Positions 60,414 to 64,000 of a DNA stretch of 64,000 bases are shown one piece after another. Below the pieces are notes generated by a model that had not been told where the DNA came from, did no database searches, and saw only the letters and a list, made by a program, of their open reading frames with translations. Both the position numbers and the translations under genes were made by a program. Origin of the DNA: Eucommia ulmoides (Eukaryota; Streptophyta; Magnoliopsida; Garryales; Eucommiaceae); the NCBI GenBank assembly GCA_016647705.1, contig CM028328.1, positions 52,437,647-52,501,646 on the forward strand, given 5' to 3'. The first letter of the stretch is position 1. Each line of letters opens with the position of its first letter.

Positions 60414-60957
60414 AGATGAAGGTGTATGAAGTTTCATATTTGATTTGGATATTGTAGCTAAAATTTGCTAATGAATATTTTAGTTATAAAGTTCTAGTAA
60501 CAAAGGTGGTGCGTGCGGACAATAACATCGATAATCGAAGATGAACAATGACAACTGACAAAGGTGGCTGAATAACATGACTACAAATCATGTCTAAAAA
60601 TTACGGGATATAGAATAAAAGTGTAGTGTAAAATAGGATATGAAATCAGCTTACGGATAGAGATGTTAAATGTTATTTTTCTTTTGATTAAAATGAGAAT
60701 TCATAAGGTGCACAAAAAATCATTAACATGTTTTAAAATGGACTGAGTCTTATTTGTAAGTAATTTTTTTTTTTTATTAAATTAAAAATATAAAATTATA
60801 ATTTTTTAATAATGACGGATACGGACTTTGCCATGCTTCCTAATTTTGTATCATAAAGGTAACGAACTCTGTATTAGAGTTGTTTACCTAACAAATATTT
60901 ATTAAAAACAAAATTATTGAAACAACTAGCTTTTTAACTTATTTACGTGTGGCGAGC

Positions 60958-61216
60958 ATCCCGGCCTTCTGAAGGCCGGGATCAACTACTGTCAGTATTT
61001 TTTATTTTATTTTAATTTTTTGATCCCGACCTTGTAAAGGCCGGGATAAAAAAAATATATATTTTATTTTTTATTTTTTTGATCCCAGCCTTCACAAGGC
61101 CGGGATCAAATTTTTTTATTTTTTTTAAAATTGTTTTGATCTGGGCCTTATGAAGGCCGGGATCAAAACAAACGGTGATCACCGTTTGCTTGGCCGGTCA
61201 AACGGTGATCACCGTA
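60958..61216. repeat. Array of six GC-rich hairpins
   Basis: Four units of the palindrome ATCCCGGCCTTC..GAAGGCCGGGAT are spaced about 60 bp apart (60958-60982, 61022-61047, 61081-61107, 61138-61166), separated by T/A-rich spacers. They are followed by two copies of CAAACGGTGATCACCGTTTG (61169-61188 and, truncated, 61199-61216). Subterminal hairpin arrays of this kind are known in plant CACTA transposons, but no CACTA terminus was found. Confidence 0.9.
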
Positions 61217-61287
61217 GTTTTTTTTTTTTTTTTTTTTTGAATTTGTCCCGTTACCTTTGCAGGCAGGCAGCTGGACGCTCTCGACTG

Positions 61288-61295
61288 TATAAATA
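61288..61295 (+). promoter_or_regulatory. TATA box after the hairpin array
   Basis: TATAAATA lies about 70 bases downstream of the last hairpin, followed by a CT-rich leader typical of plant 5' UTRs. Confidence 0.45.
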
Positions 61296-61319
61296 TACCC
61301 TATTTCATTCCAATCTTGG

Positions 61320-61468
61320 TTTATCCGATTGCTCTGCTCTTCCTCATTTTCTTCCTTATTAATTTTTTTTTTTCATTTGAATCAAAGTGTTCATCATTTA
61401 TTTGGTAAATTTTCTTCATCAAAATTTAACAAATTTGCAATTTCACAACTCATCCCTCCTACTACAAG
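61320..61468 (+). other. Putative non-coding first exon
   Basis: A CT-rich leader ends in ACTACAAG|GTAAGT at 61468, a near-perfect splice donor. Together with the TATA box and the downstream ORF it suggests a transcription unit starting near 61320. It is not proven. Confidence 0.35.
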
Positions 61469-63340
61469 GTAAGTTTTTTTTTTTTGTTTAATTTATTTAT
61501 TAGTTTGATTAGTATGTTTTTTACTTGTTATTTGTTAGTTTGATTAATTTACATGTTTGTTAGTTTGATTGATTACTTGTTTTTTACACATGATAATATA
61601 CTGTTTAAAAAAATAATTAGTTAGTTAATTAGTTTACTTGTTAATTTTATTTTTTTAAAACATTAGAGGATAGTTTTATTTTAATTTGTTATTCAATGAA
61701 TTTATTAGTTAGGTTGTTTGTTTCGTTAATTTAATTTGTTAGTTTAGTTGTTTATTTTGTTAATTAGTTAGTTAGTTTAATTTGTTAATTTAGTTGTTAA
61801 ATTAAAAATTACACTTTGGCCCCTTTTACATGTATAGGAAAATATAAATCAATATATTATTTAAAAAAAAATTAGTTAGTTAATTTAATTTTCTAATTTA
61901 GCTATTTAATTAAAAATATATACTTTGACCACTGAAATTTTGACAATTAAAAAAATATAAATTTTTCAACCTATTGTTTTAAAATAAATTGTTAGTTAAT
62001 TTCATTTTTGAATTTAGTTATTTAATTTGTTAATTTAGTTGTTAAATTAAAAATTACACTTTGGTCCATTTTCACATGTGTAGGAAAATATAAATTAATA
62101 TATTATTTAAAAAAATTATTAGTTAGTTAGTTTAGTTTTTTAATCTAGTTGTTTAATTAAAAAAATATGCACTTTGGCCCCTGAAACTTTAACAATTAGA
62201 AAAATATAAATTTTTAATACATTGTTTTAAAATAAATTGTTAGATAGTTTTATTTTTGAATTTAGTTATATGATTTAAAATATATTTGTTTAATTTGTTA
62301 ATTTAGTTGTTAAATTAAAAATTACACTTTAACCCCTTTCACATGTGTAGGAAAATATAAATTAATATATTATTTAAAAAAAATGTTAGCTAGTTAGTTT
62401 AGTTTTTTAATCTAGCTGTTTAATTAAAAAATATGCACTTTGACCCATAAAACTTTAACAATTAGAAAAATATAATTTTTTAATATATTGTTTTAAAATA
62501 AATTGTTAGATAGTTTCATTTTTTAATTTGTTAATTTAGTTGTTAAATTAAAAATTACACTTTGACCCCTTTCACATATGTAGGAAAATATAAATTAATA
62601 TATTATTTAAAAAAATTGTTAGTTAGTTAGTTTAATTTTTTAATCTAGCTATTTAATTAAAGTTTGACAATTAGAAAAATATAAATTTTTTAGCCTATTA
62701 TTTTACGATAAATTGTTAATTAGTTTCATTTTTGAATTAGTTGTTTAATTAAAAATATGCACTTTAATTTTTGAATTAGTTGTTTAATTAAAAACTATAT
62801 AATTAAAAATGTGCACTTTGGCACCTCAAAGTTTGATTAATTACACATTTGAGAAAATATAAAAATAAAAGTAAGTTTAATTTATTTCTTAGTTTGATTA
62901 GTATATTTTTCACTTGTTTAATTATTTAGTTAATCTGTTTTTTAGTTAGTTTATTTATTTAATTTGTTAATTAATTGGTTAATTTAATTTATTAATTTAG
63001 TTGTTTAATTTCTTAGTTAGTTTGTCAGTTTAATTTGTTAATTTATTTGTTTAATTGAAAATTATGCACTTTGGGCCCTCAAAATTTGAGTAAATTATAC
63101 ACGTGTGAGAAAAATATAAATTGAAATATAAATTATAATATATATTGTTTTTAAAAAAATTATTATTTAGTTAATTAGTTTAAATTTGTAATTTAGTTGT
63201 TTAATTTTAAAAAAATGCACTTTGGACCCTCAAAATTGATAAATTACACATATGGGAAAATAAAAAACTGAAATAGAAATTATAATAGATTATTTAAAAA
63301 AAAAATGTTAGTTACTTAATTAGTTTATTTTTTAATGTGT
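61469..63340. repeat. AT-rich tandem array of ~115-135 bp monomers in ~250-bp dimers
   Basis: About 10-12 monomers run head to tail, each with TTAGTTAGTTTAATTTRTTAA, TTTAATTAAAAAT(T)AYRCACTTTGRCCCC and AGGAAAATATAAATTAATA blocks. Two monomer types, TTACACTTTGGCCCC and TATGCACTTTGGCCCCTGAAAC, alternate. It contains no ORF. It lies between the putative first exon and the 63393 ORF, as an intron would. Confidence 0.8.
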
Positions 63341-63392
63341 TTGAGTCCCATTAAATTGTTGACTAATTTAAAAACAAATAAAATGAAAATGA

Positions 63393-63832
63393 TTGAAAAT
63401 GTACACGGTGAGAGATTTGTTTCGTTCAATGGGACGTAACTGGCTTTTGGAAGATAAATTCTCATACTCTTTAGATCCAAGAGTTCATTACTCTTCACGA
63501 TTGGTTGCAAGGATGTGGGAGAAATACACTTATCGTGTCAACCAATCAGAGATTATGGTGAACGGATGCAGACAATATAATATTCCAATAGTGCGTTAAT
63601 TAGCCAGAACAATGCCAATAGACATGCCGCATAATCTTCAAATGGCATTGCATCGCTACCGCGAAGAAAATAACCGAATGTAAATTCGAATTTTTTGACA
63701 TGAGTTTGAAACGACGGCACGTGAGTGTCTCGAATAAGGTTTGTTCATCGAAGCACGTAGTTACATGAGATGCGCAAAGAATCCTCAATATCAGTCAGAT
63801 ATTGAAATGTCTGATGATGAGAGTAATATTTA
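63393..63832 (+). pseudogene. Decayed ORF of unknown family
   Basis: A 68-codon stretch (63393-63599) contains LFRSMGRNWLLEDKFSYSLD and RLVARMWEKYTYRVNQ. After a stop, the same frame continues as a plausible protein (PHNLQMALHRYREENNR). A later block is readable as FIEARSYMRCAKNPQYQSD with an acidic end MSDDESNI before a TAA at 63830-63832. I do not recognise the family. Its setting beside the hairpin array suggests a transposon accessory gene, but that is inference. Confidence 0.4.
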
Positions 63833-64000
63833 ATGTTTTCGCGTTGGTGAATTGCAGTTTAATTATGTATTTCTTTTGAAATCTAATGTATCGTTTCTAC
63901 GTTAAATTATAATAACGTTACTTCTACCAAACAACTTATTTTTTCTCTTTCAATTGATAGGTGATGTTGGTTAGCTCTTTTTAATTAAGGCTCGTGTACA

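Noticed and set aside
60958..61216. CACTA transposon terminus
   Set aside because: The hairpin array resembles CACTA subterminal regions, but no CACTA/TAGTG terminus with a 3-bp duplication was found nearby.
1..64000. tRNA, rRNA or CRISPR
   Set aside because: No cloverleaf-capable tRNA, rRNA block or CRISPR-like regular short repeats with unique spacers were seen. The palindrome clusters lack spacer structure and lie in LTRs of a plant genome.

Overview
The window reads as nuclear DNA of a eudicot plant, probably a gene-poor region of a large, transposon-rich genome. The evidence is introns with GT..AG borders and plant-type gene models, chloroplast-type de novo purine synthesis, plant retroelement hallmarks (initiator-Met-tRNA and TGGCGCC primer sites), a tRNA-derived SINE of the Au type, and very AT-rich spacers. 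The species cannot be named from the sequence. Only two intact host genes are visible in 64 kb.

Layout. (1) 1-23.9 kb is a stack of LTR retroelements nested four deep. A large decayed element with tandem-repeat arrays and an antisense ORF remnant is the outer host. A 16.5-kb non-autonomous element with a TGGCGCC primer site (5843-22326) sits inside one of its arrays. That element is itself broken up by two solo LTRs of a related family or type, a Tekay-like chromovirus deletion derivative (8287-13436), a copia-like solo LTR (itself carrying a solo LTR) and a 2.6-kb solo LTR. Five-base target duplications support nearly every boundary. (2) 23.9-30.5 kb holds a decayed minus-strand copia element split by a 2.0-kb solo LTR, AT-rich spacer and a hAT-type MITE. 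(3) 30668-37223 (+) is a nine-exon gene for RNA polymerase III subunit RPC4 (344 aa), whose introns are filled with MITEs. (4) 39180-45463 (-) is a full-length but inactivated Ty3/gypsy chromovirus with two LTRs. (5) 46-49 kb holds a SINE, a MITE and a tandem duplication. (6) 49231-about 55490 (-) is the purine gene for phosphoribosylformylglycinamidine synthase, PUR4 (two coding exons plus a leader intron, 1396 aa). (7) 55.6-64 kb holds a receptor-kinase fragment, a truncated retroelement gag with LTR-like sequence, hAT-type MITEs, an array of GC-rich hairpins and a long AT-rich tandem array lying in what looks like an intron upstream of a decayed ORF of unknown family.

The two host genes are housekeeping genes linked only in broad terms: RPC4 is part of the polymerase that makes tRNA and 5S rRNA, and PUR4 supplies purine nucleotides. 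Each carries a telo-box near its 5' end. They are separate transcription units facing in opposite directions. In both, a 3' splice-acceptor region has been copied into the neighbouring intron, leaving decoy acceptors. Spliced models were checked only by frame continuity, splice borders and family resemblance; no transcript or database evidence was available.
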